Under the pieces are notes generated by a model. That model did no database searches, had not been told where the DNA came from, and worked only from the letters and a program-made list of their open reading frames with translations. Shown piece after piece: positions 45,011-53,785 of a stretch of DNA of 64,000 bases (positions within the stretch are counted from its first letter, which is position 1; each line of letters opens with the position of its first letter). Both the position numbers and the translations under genes were made by a program. Source of the DNA: SIG299 sp964541485 (lineage in GTDB: Bacteria; Bacillota; Clostridia; Lachnospirales; Lachnospiraceae); assembly GCA_964541485.1 (NCBI GenBank), contig CAZIQL010000003.1, forward strand, positions 49,548 through 113,547, written 5' to 3'.

Positions 45011-46513
45011 TTATTGTTTCCTTGTAAAAATATCTGCGGTGTCAATTTCATGCTTAATCTTTCTGATCTTACCAACCGTCATCGGAACCACAAAGACTAC
45101 AGCAAGTGCCACAATAATCCAGACAATGTGTTCTTCTACCCATTCCTTACGGTACTGTTTAAAGGCTTTTGAGTAGTTTTCATCATCCATTTTAAGCTCA
45201 AAATACTCCATTGCTTCACGGTACCTTTCCTGTCTTAACAAAGAACGTCCGATACCGATATAAGCCAGATCATAGTTTCCGTTTAAATTAAGTACTGCCT
45301 GCCAGGTTTCACCGGAAGCCTCATATTCTCCATTCTGGAATTGGTCAATTGCCTGATAAATCAGAGAACCGTATTCCGTTGGAGTAAAAAGTGTAATGCT
45401 TGCATCCAACTGGTCAAGCACCAGCAAATCATATCCCATGTGATCAATGGCGGACGGAGTCTTAAAATAACCATCCATGTTACCATTACCGCCAAAAGCA
45501 AATAACAGTCTTCCCTGGTCATCATAAGCAAACAGACGGCCTCTTACTTTGTCCAGCGCCACATAAGCATCATTTTCAAAAGCTGTGATATCTGTTAACA
45601 GGGACGGACCGGAATAACCGCCACCATCGCCCCAGTGAATGTCACCGATAATGTACCAATTACCGTTTCGGATTAAGATGTCATCTCCCATCATGTTCAG
45701 ACGTCGAACCGGGTCAATCGCACCGGAATCAAGCTCCAGTTCCGAAACATGTGTGGTACACGCATAGATGAAGCCTTCATAATCCATGTAAACGTTATCG
45801 TACTCCGTCGGAACAAAGGACTCCATTTTTTCTCTCTGCTCCTTTGTCGCAAACCGTTTCCAAATATAATCTGTCCAATTGTAAGTAACCGGTGTTGCAC
45901 CGACAAATCCGGAGAATTCTCCGTTTGCTTCAAACTTCACCAGACCCTTGTTTACATTGGTTGCCACACAGAAAACTCTTCCCGCCGTGTCAATGACAAT
46001 CTTACTAGGAAGAAAGTCCAGCGACTGGTCAAAGGTTTCATCTGTCGGCTTTGTAAACTCCATAATATAATTTAATTCTTTATCCAGCTTTAAGATTCTG
46101 TTGTTGTTCTTATCTGCAATGTAAAAATAATCTTTCGAAACAGCCATATCCGTTGGAGATGCAAATGTCAGTACTTCGACATCTCCTTTGAACTGTGTTA
46201 TCTCACGTACCAGCGTCAGCGAATTGTCTGTACGGAACAATTCCAGAATTCTGTTGTTACCGGTATCACAGACATATACATAATCCCCGTATGTCACAAG
46301 TCCCTGCGGATTTAAAAAGTTCTTTTCCAGTCCAAAATCCTTTGCCGTAAATACATTTGCAACTTCATAAGCATCCGGTGCATATTGTACATCGCCCCAG
46401 TAATCAAACGTATAGGTATATCCTATGTCTGCTGCAGATGCCACAGTTGACGAACTCACAGCAACGATAAGACAGGCAACCAGTGCCACTATTCTTTTTG
46501 CTCTTCTTTTCAT
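45011..46513 (-). CDS. NHL-repeat protein with TPR and C-terminal membrane anchor
   Basis: About 500 residues from the ATG at 46513, which follows AGGGAGAACGCTT. An N-terminal signal peptide (IVALVACLIVAVSSSTVASA) leads to an extracellular beta-propeller with NHL-type repeats (GDYVYVCDTGNNRILELF, DYFYIADKNNNRILKLD, DYEGFIYACTT). A TPR-like pair (NGNYDLAYIGIGRSLLRQERYREAMEYF) follows, then one transmembrane helix near the C-terminus with a basic tail. The propeller may bind carbohydrate or protein. It sits between the first permease pair and the Yip1-like gene. Confidence 0.8.
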   Translation of the reverse strand: MKRRAKRIVALVACLIVAVSSSTVASAADIGYTYTFDYWGDVQYAPDAYEVANVFTAKDFGLEKNFLNPQGLVTYGDYVYVCDTGNNRILELFRTDNSLTLVREITQFKGDVEVLTFASPTDMAVSKDYFYIADKNNNRILKLDKELNYIMEFTKPTDETFDQSLDFLPSKIVIDTAGRVFCVATNVNKGLVKFEANGEFSGFVGATPVTYNWTDYIWKRFATKEQREKMESFVPTEYDNVYMDYEGFIYACTTHVSELELDSGAIDPVRRLNMMGDDILIRNGNWYIIGDIHWGDGGGYSGPSLLTDITAFENDAYVALDKVRGRLFAYDDQGRLLFAFGGNGNMDGYFKTPSAIDHMGYDLLVLDQLDASITLFTPTEYGSLIYQAIDQFQNGEYEASGETWQAVLNLNGNYDLAYIGIGRSLLRQERYREAMEYFELKMDDENYSKAFKQYRKEWVEEHIVWIIVALAVVFVVPMTVGKIRKIKHEIDTADIFTRKQ

Positions 46514-46541
46514 AAGCGTTCTCCCTGCATACAATGTACAA

Positions 46542-47438
46542 TCAGTCTTTTAATCCCGAGCTTGCCATGGTTTCAAGAATCTGGCTCTGTGCCATGATGA
46601 AAATAGCAATCGGAACTACCATTACTACTACGGTAACTGCCGCTGCCTGACCGGCTCTTGCAATACCTCCGCTCTGCACCTGCTGAAGTGCATATACCAG
46701 CGTTTTCTTTTCTTCTGAGTAAATGAAGGTACCGGCTCTGTCATTCCAGAGTCTCTGTACCGAAAAGATAATCAAAGTCAGCCATGCCGGCTTTACGTTC
46801 GGCATGATAATGTTGGCAAATACTTTCCACTCATTGGCACCATCAATCTTCGCTGCCTCAATGAGAGCCATTGGAATACCTTCCATGAACTGCTTCATAA
46901 GGAAGAGTCCGATTGGTGCTGCAAACGCAGGAATAATTACTGCCCAGTAGGTATCAATCAATCCTAACTTATTGATAATAACATAGTTTGGAATTGCAGT
47001 AACATACCCCGAGAACATCATTGCAATCGTTACGATTTTGAAAAACGTCTTTCCGCCCGGGAACTCGTACTTTGCCAGTACGAATGCACCCATGGAGGCA
47101 ATCACCAGATGTCCGAAGGTACCGACTGCCGTAATGAATACTGTATTGAATACGTAACGTGGGAATGTCACCCAGCTCTTACTCATCGTTACAAACAAGT
47201 CAGAGAAGTTATCTGTCGTCGGGTTCTGTGCAAAAAACTTTGGTGGGAACATAAACAGCTCATCCAAAGGCTTTAAGGCACTGCTGACTGCAAATACAAG
47301 CGGCAATACCATAACCACTGCGGTCAGCGCCAAAAACAGATACAGAAAGATATCGCCCGCAATCGAACGGTTCGGTTTTCTGCGTTTCACTATTCTTTTT
47401 TTGTATGGTTTTGTTGTATTTTGCTTCTTTTTGCTCAT
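46542..47438 (-). CDS. ABC sugar permease, MalG type (pair 1)
   Basis: A 298-residue permease with six predicted transmembrane helices after a very basic start (KPYKKRIVKRRKPNRS). The EAA loop reads IEAAKIDGANEWKVFANIIMP and the C-terminus LETMASSGLKD is typical. It works with the MalF/LplB-type subunit directly upstream (1-nt gap) and the giant binding protein SBP1. Paralogous to the permease at 39782-40795, but with a different N-terminus. Confidence 0.9.
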   Translation of the reverse strand: MSKKKQNTTKPYKKRIVKRRKPNRSIAGDIFLYLFLALTAVVMVLPLVFAVSSALKPLDELFMFPPKFFAQNPTTDNFSDLFVTMSKSWVTFPRYVFNTVFITAVGTFGHLVIASMGAFVLAKYEFPGGKTFFKIVTIAMMFSGYVTAIPNYVIINKLGLIDTYWAVIIPAFAAPIGLFLMKQFMEGIPMALIEAAKIDGANEWKVFANIIMPNVKPAWLTLIIFSVQRLWNDRAGTFIYSEEKKTLVYALQQVQSGGIARAGQAAAVTVVVMVVPIAIFIMAQSQILETMASSGLKD

Positions 47439-47439
47439 A

Positions 47440-48378
47440 TCAGGTTCCTACTCTTCTCAACAGACTTTGAATTGCTTTGTTACATAAAATCATAACTAAG
47501 AATAACAGGGTTGCAATTGCGGATGCATAACCCATTTCAAATCTGGAATAACCATAGTCATACAGGTGTGTGACAACGGTTCTCGCTGCGTAGTCCGTAC
47601 TCGGATAGCCGCAAAGAGTCATCGTAACTTCACAGACACCAAAGGACTGGGTAATTGCCATAACCGCACCGAACATTAACATTGGTCTCATGCCCGGCAA
47701 GGTGATGTACCAAAGCTCCTGCCAGCGGTTTTTAATACCATCCACATAGCCTGCCTCGTACTGTGCCTGGTCCACACCCTGAAGACCGGCTACGAAGGAT
47801 AAAAATCCCGTACCAAGACTGGTCCAGAGGATAACAAGCATACAAACCGGAAGCATGTAATCCGGATTTACGAGCCACAAAATCGGTGTATCAATAATTC
47901 CGACTTCCATTAAGAATGCGTTTACGTGACCGTAAGCATCACCACGGAAGAAGTGGGAAAAGATCACGTATACATTACCCGCAATGGATGGTGCGTAGAA
48001 TACGATAACCGCAATCGTACGTACCCAGCGAGGCAATTCGTTAATCAGCCATGCAAACAAAAACGATGCAATGTAACCGATCGGTCCGGTAATTACCGCA
48101 ATCATAAATGTGTTTTTTACACCGGTTAAGAAAATATCATCTTCTAGAATCAGGCTGATGTAATTCTGTAGTCCGACAAACCGTGCCGGCTCCAGAATGT
48201 TGTAATAAGTAAAACTGTAATAAATCGATGTAATTACCGGCAAAATAACAAAGGTCGTAAATACCAGTGCATATGGTAATAAAAACAGGTAACACATCTT
48301 TCTTTGCTTTGCTTTCTTCACTGCCACCTGAAAATTATGCTTACGCAAAATCAGGTATTTCCGGAAATACTCTTTCAC
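47440..48378 (-). CDS. ABC sugar permease, MalF/LplB type (pair 1)
   Basis: A 312-residue permease. The N-terminus is basic, then six transmembrane helices begin with MCYLFLLPYALVFTTFVILP. The EAA loop is YEAGYVDGIKNRWQELWYITLP. LplB-type permeases with this pattern serve aldouronate or complex-oligosaccharide uptake in other Firmicutes. It lies 17 nt after SBP1 and 1 nt before its MalG-type partner. Confidence 0.9.
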   Translation of the reverse strand: MKEYFRKYLILRKHNFQVAVKKAKQRKMCYLFLLPYALVFTTFVILPVITSIYYSFTYYNILEPARFVGLQNYISLILEDDIFLTGVKNTFMIAVITGPIGYIASFLFAWLINELPRWVRTIAVIVFYAPSIAGNVYVIFSHFFRGDAYGHVNAFLMEVGIIDTPILWLVNPDYMLPVCMLVILWTSLGTGFLSFVAGLQGVDQAQYEAGYVDGIKNRWQELWYITLPGMRPMLMFGAVMAITQSFGVCEVTMTLCGYPSTDYAARTVVTHLYDYGYSRFEMGYASAIATLLFLVMILCNKAIQSLLRRVGT

Positions 48379-48395
48379 AATGTGTTCCCCCTTTC

Positions 48396-51344
48396 TTATT
48401 CTTCAACCGGAAGTCCGAACTCTTTCCGTTTCTTTGTAATTTCATCGTTAATCGTGATGACGTAGTCAATGATTGTCTCTCTCGGATCCTCATCATCATT
48501 GATTACCTTACGGATAGCATTGGTAATATGACGTCCTGTGTAGTAACCACCAGGGATTTCTTCAATTCCCACGGTCCAATCCCACTGCTCACTTAAAATC
48601 TTGATGTCGTCTGCCTTCCATGCAAGCTGTACAAACGCTTCCTTGTTTGCGGTTGCATATCGTGCAGAGGAACCAAGCAACGCTTCAAGCTCTCTACCGA
48701 AACGGACCTGTGTATCTGCCTTTGCCCACCACTTCATGAATTCCCAGGACATCTGCTTTAACTCTTCGTCTTCTGTGGAAATCATCATGGTCGCACTTCC
48801 TGTGATGAAATCGGAACGATCAATGTAGGTGTTTCCGTCCTCATCCACCCGTTCTGTACCAGGAATCAGTGTAAACTCCCAAAGACCTCTGATTTCCGGT
48901 GCAGACACCATCAATGTGTTATATGTAGAGTACGGAGAAATACCTATCGGCATTTCACCGGAACGGAACCGGCTGACAAAGTCATAAATGGTTGGAATAC
49001 CATAATCAGTAAAGTATCTGGTATATTCATCAAATGCCTCCACGCCTGCTTCGTCGTTTACTCTTGTCTTTGTACTTGCTTCGTTATATAAATCTCCGCC
49101 ATGCTGGAACAACAAACTGAAATACAAGGTCAAATCCGGTGTATTGGATGCCACGGAAGTACTTGCACTTGCATTTGAGCTGCTTCCTGCGGCACTCGGA
49201 ATACCTACTGACATGCTGTTGCCCTGAATGGTTGGTAACATTTCAATAAGCTCCTTCCAGGTGTTTGGAACCTCAAGTCCAAGCTCCTCCAAAATATCCG
49301 TACGATAGAACATTACGCTGAAGGTCTGGGATTCCGGTACTGCGTAAATGTGTCCGTCAAGCATGTACTGTCTATACGAGCTCGGTGTATACGGAGCCAG
49401 CACTTCTTCCCAATCTTCAAACTGTGTAATATCTTCTGCCGCACCACGGAGCGCGTAATTGACCGGCTGGTCAGCACCAACAGAAAGAATCACATTTGGT
49501 CCTCTGCCTGCCATAACCGCACTTAAAATAGCACTTGCATCTACGATTTCAACATTTACCTTAATGCCGGTTTCCGGTGTAAAGGTATCGTCAATCATGG
49601 TCTTTAAAATAGTACCCTGGTCACGGCCAGAGGTAATCCATACAGTCACAACCTCTTCGCCTTCCGCGTAAACGTCACCGACTGCATTGTAGTCCACAAC
49701 AAACGATGCCACAAAGCTTCTGACACTGTGTGCCAGTTTTTCAAACAGATTACTCGTATCTTCTTCCGGCTCTGCTTCTGTACCGCAAACTACGATATAG
49801 TCAATATCGAGCTTGATTTCTGTCATATTCAGAATGGCAGTACCAAGTGCCGTGATGTTATCCTTAAACGTCTTAAACTCTACCGTAATCTTATCCGGGC
49901 GGTCTACAAAACGCTCCAGCTGCTGTGCTACGGTCTGTGCTGCAGCAATCTTATCTGCCTTCTGTCCGGTATAAGCCACCGTATCATCAACAATCTTATA
50001 AAGACGCTTATATTCCAGCTCCATTGCTGTCATAACTTCCGGATACTGCTTATCTACATGATAGTCACGGTAAATATCCGGATTTGCACCGGTATAAACT
50101 AAAATCTTTCTGTAAATCTGGTTCAGACGGTACGTGGAATTCTGTAAATCATCTAAGATAGTACCCATTCCGCCAAGAGTAGCCTCAAGACGGATGGTAT
50201 GCGTACCTGCTGTCAGGTAAAACTCGTACGGAACATCCTCTTCATCTGCAAGCAGTAAGCATTCCCAATCATTGCTGAATGCAAAACCGATTTCATTTAC
50301 TTCTTCAAACGGAATCTCTCCGTCTATGTACAGGCTACGGCAGGAAACGCTTCCTCTGGAATAGTTCTGACGTGCCTTTATCATAATCTTATAGTAACCG
50401 TCTTCCGGCACCGTAATATCCCATTCAATCCACTGTCCGGAGGTTCTCCATGCATCTCCGCCGGTATAGTTCAGAACGGTCTTATAGACATCGTACGGCA
50501 CCGTTCCTGCGGATGCCTTGTCATACTTTGCATACAGGGAAGACTCGGAACGTCTTACTGCATCTTCTCCCTGATAAATCTGATTGTAGGTAAGACCTGC
50601 TCCTGTTGCTGCTACACCGCCCTGTGCATGATACTCTTCATAAGAAATATTTTCTTCCACCGCAGTTACGGAAAGAGTACGAAGCACCATCGGCTCATTT
50701 TCACCAACAAAAGTAATTGTATTTTTTCCTTTTTCAAAATAGAACTGATACGGTTCGATAATGTAGCCCATATCATCCTTACAGTATGCAGACTGCCACT
50801 CAAAAATTTCCACCTGTGTCGGACGGATTTCATTGCCCTGGTTATCCACCTTTGGTTCGCTGGCATCTGTCCAGATACGTCCAAACGCAATGTTTTCTGC
50901 ATTATCAAACGGGAACTCTCCGTTAATCATCACGCCACGCTCAATCGCAACGCCTCTCGATTCCACCGTCATGTATTCCAGATAAATGTTGTACCAGCCG
51001 GCTTCCGGAATGGTTACCTCCCAGGTAACGGAAGACTCCGTATCGGTATAGAGGGCTTTTTCTTCTCCCTCATAATCCGTATATATTTCCACTCCGGTTC
51101 CTTCCTTATAAGAAAACAGGTCAATCTCCACAGAATGCTCCGGAGTTCCCGCACCCTCGTGCTCTTTCTGGTATCCGGTATAAGTGCCCTCTAAGATTGC
51201 GCCCTCCGCATCGACAGTCAAATCCGTTCCTGCATACTTCTCGCTGAAATTTTCTGCCGGTCGTAAACTGAACAGCCACACTGCGATTACTCCGACTGCA
51301 ATCACTCCGATAAATATAAGTAATTTCTTAATAGAGCCCTTCAT
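48396..51344 (-). CDS. Giant membrane-anchored solute-binding protein with two N-terminal jelly-roll modules (SBP1)
   Basis: A 982-residue protein. It has an N-terminal transmembrane helix (KLLIFIGVIAVGVIAVWLF) with no lipobox cysteine. Two CBM-like beta-sandwich modules follow at about 60-220 and 255-400 (WYNIYLEYMTVESRG, and YYKIMIKARQNYSRG, each followed by a short I-N-G-E or I-D-G-E strand). After a helical linker (about 400-560), a complete family 1 solute-binding domain occupies about 570-982 (VTVWITSGRDQGTILK, YAVPESQTFSVMFYRTDIL, FMKWWAKADTQVRF). Typical solute-binding proteins are 400-550 residues. It is the first gene of the operon. Confidence 0.85.
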   Translation of the reverse strand: MKGSIKKLLIFIGVIAVGVIAVWLFSLRPAENFSEKYAGTDLTVDAEGAILEGTYTGYQKEHEGAGTPEHSVEIDLFSYKEGTGVEIYTDYEGEEKALYTDTESSVTWEVTIPEAGWYNIYLEYMTVESRGVAIERGVMINGEFPFDNAENIAFGRIWTDASEPKVDNQGNEIRPTQVEIFEWQSAYCKDDMGYIIEPYQFYFEKGKNTITFVGENEPMVLRTLSVTAVEENISYEEYHAQGGVAATGAGLTYNQIYQGEDAVRRSESSLYAKYDKASAGTVPYDVYKTVLNYTGGDAWRTSGQWIEWDITVPEDGYYKIMIKARQNYSRGSVSCRSLYIDGEIPFEEVNEIGFAFSNDWECLLLADEEDVPYEFYLTAGTHTIRLEATLGGMGTILDDLQNSTYRLNQIYRKILVYTGANPDIYRDYHVDKQYPEVMTAMELEYKRLYKIVDDTVAYTGQKADKIAAAQTVAQQLERFVDRPDKITVEFKTFKDNITALGTAILNMTEIKLDIDYIVVCGTEAEPEEDTSNLFEKLAHSVRSFVASFVVDYNAVGDVYAEGEEVVTVWITSGRDQGTILKTMIDDTFTPETGIKVNVEIVDASAILSAVMAGRGPNVILSVGADQPVNYALRGAAEDITQFEDWEEVLAPYTPSSYRQYMLDGHIYAVPESQTFSVMFYRTDILEELGLEVPNTWKELIEMLPTIQGNSMSVGIPSAAGSSSNASASTSVASNTPDLTLYFSLLFQHGGDLYNEASTKTRVNDEAGVEAFDEYTRYFTDYGIPTIYDFVSRFRSGEMPIGISPYSTYNTLMVSAPEIRGLWEFTLIPGTERVDEDGNTYIDRSDFITGSATMMISTEDEELKQMSWEFMKWWAKADTQVRFGRELEALLGSSARYATANKEAFVQLAWKADDIKILSEQWDWTVGIEEIPGGYYTGRHITNAIRKVINDDEDPRETIIDYVITINDEITKKRKEFGLPVEE

Positions 51345-51750
51345 ATCTGCCTCCCGTTTTGTTGATATAATTCTTCTGAATCTTCTAACAGTTTTATTAT
51401 GCTATAGGTTACCTATAGCATAAAATCAGACTAGTCTGATTTTTCGCCATGCTCCTTTATAATACTTAGTATACTCTATGTTTTAAATTCCGACTTCTTA
51501 TTCATTGCTATCATTTTTTCACATATTGCTCAAAATCCATGTAAGCATTTTCATATTTTCTGTGCACTTTTTACCTTTTCAGCATAATATTTTTCATCCA
51601 AACTGTCAATTTCCACTAACAACTTTTATTTTTTTCGAATCAATTTGCATATCAAAGAGCAATTTTTGACCATTCTTGTATACAACAAGGAGGGCGTTTT
51701 TCACACCCCCCTCATATTTATGCCCATATTTTGTTCTTTTGTAATATCTG
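51345..51750. other. Regulatory gap upstream of the transport operon
   Basis: No credible gene. It holds a -10-like TATACT on the minus strand at 51473-51468 with a poor -35, two long palindromes (51397-51443), and a GC-rich run (GAGGGGGGTGTG / CGCCCTCC, about 51690-51713 on the minus strand) that may end the GH67 transcript. Roughly 51480-51680 is plain A/T-rich sequence with no signal I can read. Confidence 0.6.
51397..51443. promoter_or_regulatory. Two abutting long palindromes, probable operators or UTR hairpins
   Basis: Palindrome 1: TTATGCTATAGGT (51397-51409) and ACCTATAGCATAA (51411-51423), a perfect 13-bp repeat with 1-nt centre. Palindrome 2: perfect 22-bp sequence 51422-51443 centred on ACTAGT. 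Both lie about 50-100 nt upstream of SBP1, downstream of the possible -10 box. Confidence 0.65.
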
Positions 51751-53772
51751 TTAATAGATGTTTCTTCCCTTTTCATCCGGAATGCCGCTTTTTCTGTAAA
51801 AATAAGAATTCACCTGATCCCGCCAGTCTTTTGCATTACTCAGCTGCCGCTGAAAGCGTTCTTTTACATTATCAAATATTGCCTTTGGCAGTTTGCCCTC
51901 CAGCGTTCTCCACGTTCCAAACATCTTTTCTGCTTCCTGCACGCCTTCAAAATGCGTATCATAAATATGCTGAATCAGCGTTTTCCCGGTAGAAAGCACA
52001 TGCGTATACGGTACATGATGGAAGAACAGTAATAACTCCTCCGGACAGGTTTTGATGTCATTATACATAGAAGAAACCGGTTCAAAATACTGTCTTACAT
52101 AGCCGGTCCCTGTATCCGTCCGGTCTACGCCTATACCCAGATGATCTGCCCTGTGATAAGTCCCCCATCTGGAATACTCATATCCATCCACGCTACAGCC
52201 GTAATGCGTATGCGGTGTCACCATCCAGCCGATACCGAGCGGACTGGTGTACTTTTCATATACTTCCCTTGAAGGAAGCAGAATGGAAAGCACTGCTTCT
52301 ACCACTTGTCTTTCGTTGGAAAGCGTCATCCGAACCCATTCCTCTGCAATTTTCTCTGCCGTAAGGGAGTTTTGAAATGCCAGTCGGCCAAATCCGTACA
52401 GGTTTGCTGCTGCAAGCACATTCCCGGTCCAGTTTGCATCATTTCCGGTGTTGCAAACCGCTGCAATACCGGTAGCAAGGTTTCTCTTTTCTTCATAACG
52501 TCCGGTCAGAAGTTCAGCAACCGTATCCTGCTTTTTCCTACAATATGTTTTAAAATCCAGAATCTCCTTAAACATCGGAATCAGGTAACAGACATCAATC
52601 TGGTGCCCTGTGTATTCCTGTGCAATCTGAACCTCAAGCATCCGGTTGGTCTTTTTTAGTGCTCCAAGAAGCGGTGACACCGGCTCACGGATTTGAAAAT
52701 CCATCGGCCCGTTCTTTATCTGGAGAATCACATTTTCATGATAATCCCCATCCATCTCAATAAAATTGTCATACGCAGCTCTTGCACGGTCTGTCTTATA
52801 GTCCCGCCAGTCCTGCGTGCAATTATAAACAAAGCAGCGCCAGATAATGATTGCTCCGTATGGCTTTACGATGTCGGCAAGCATATTAGCACCATCTGCC
52901 TGCGTCCTGCCGTATGTAAACGGCCCCGGCCGCCCTTCAGAATCCGCTTTGATAAGAAAACCTCCCAGCTCCGGCACCTTTGCAAATATCTCTGACATTT
53001 TTTTCTGCCACCATGCAATAACGTCCTTATCAAACGGGTCGGCACTCTGCACATCAGAAAGCTCCAACGGCGCCGCATAGTTAAGGCTCAAAAAGAGTTT
53101 GATTCCGTATCCGGCAAACAGTTTCGCAAGCTCTGCCACCTTGTCCAGATATTTCTCCGTAATCAGATAAGTTGCTGCATTTTTTACGTTTACATTATTG
53201 ATTACTACGCCATTGATTCCGATGCTTGCCATGAAACGCGCGTAATCTGCCGTCCTCCGGTTGATAATAAGCTCATCTTTTTCAAAAAAGAAGGATTTCC
53301 CCGAATATCCGCGTTCAATACTGCCATCCATATTGTCCCAATGGTTATACATTCTTAGCGGCTGGTCCGGAACCTGCATAATATAAATTCCGTTGAGCTC
53401 CTGCTCTGTAGCAACCATTCGCAGCAGATGAAATACTGCGTACAACATTCCGGTCTCTTCCTCCGCCGTCACCACAAGACATCTGCCTTCCTGCACCATC
53501 CGGTAGCTCCCTGTAATGCTCCCCTCCGGAAGCCGTTCTTTCTTTATAAGAACAGTTCCTTCCTCCGGACTCTCTTTCTGAGCAAAAGAAACCAAAACGG
53601 TTGCCGGCTCCAGCAAACGGTTCAGACCACATTCCAGTTCCTTTGCCGCATTTTGAACAACGGGATTTTCTTTCGAAAATCCCGCAATCACAATGTTCTT
53701 TAAATAAGAAGCATATTCTTTATTTACTTTTCTGTAATCCAGCCAAAGCTGTGTCCACTGATTTGTTTCCAT
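51751..53772 (-). CDS. aguA: GH67 alpha-glucuronidase
   Basis: 673 residues from the ATG at 53772, the normal GH67 length; a longer reading would run into the GH3 gene. Family hallmarks: MYNHWDNMDGSIERGYSG near the start of the barrel, KADSEGRPGPFTYGR with a catalytic-region glutamate, KNGPMDFQIREPVSPL with the conserved aspartate, and QEYTGHQ with the second glutamate. GH67 removes 4-O-methylglucuronic acid from the non-reducing end of xylo-oligosaccharides. No signal peptide, so it acts on imported aldouronates. It follows the GH3 gene closely (stop at 53786). Confidence 0.93.
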   Translation of the reverse strand: METNQWTQLWLDYRKVNKEYASYLKNIVIAGFSKENPVVQNAAKELECGLNRLLEPATVLVSFAQKESPEEGTVLIKKERLPEGSITGSYRMVQEGRCLVVTAEEETGMLYAVFHLLRMVATEQELNGIYIMQVPDQPLRMYNHWDNMDGSIERGYSGKSFFFEKDELIINRRTADYARFMASIGINGVVINNVNVKNAATYLITEKYLDKVAELAKLFAGYGIKLFLSLNYAAPLELSDVQSADPFDKDVIAWWQKKMSEIFAKVPELGGFLIKADSEGRPGPFTYGRTQADGANMLADIVKPYGAIIIWRCFVYNCTQDWRDYKTDRARAAYDNFIEMDGDYHENVILQIKNGPMDFQIREPVSPLLGALKKTNRMLEVQIAQEYTGHQIDVCYLIPMFKEILDFKTYCRKKQDTVAELLTGRYEEKRNLATGIAAVCNTGNDANWTGNVLAAANLYGFGRLAFQNSLTAEKIAEEWVRMTLSNERQVVEAVLSILLPSREVYEKYTSPLGIGWMVTPHTHYGCSVDGYEYSRWGTYHRADHLGIGVDRTDTGTGYVRQYFEPVSSMYNDIKTCPEELLLFFHHVPYTHVLSTGKTLIQHIYDTHFEGVQEAEKMFGTWRTLEGKLPKAIFDNVKERFQRQLSNAKDWRDQVNSYFYRKSGIPDEKGRNIY

Positions 53773-53785
53773 TCCACTTAAGCCT

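Noticed and set aside
51680..51713. TTGTATACAA palindrome and AAGGAGG on the plus strand, considered as a small gene start
   Set aside because: No start codon follows at a suitable distance, and no open frame with coding character continues from it.
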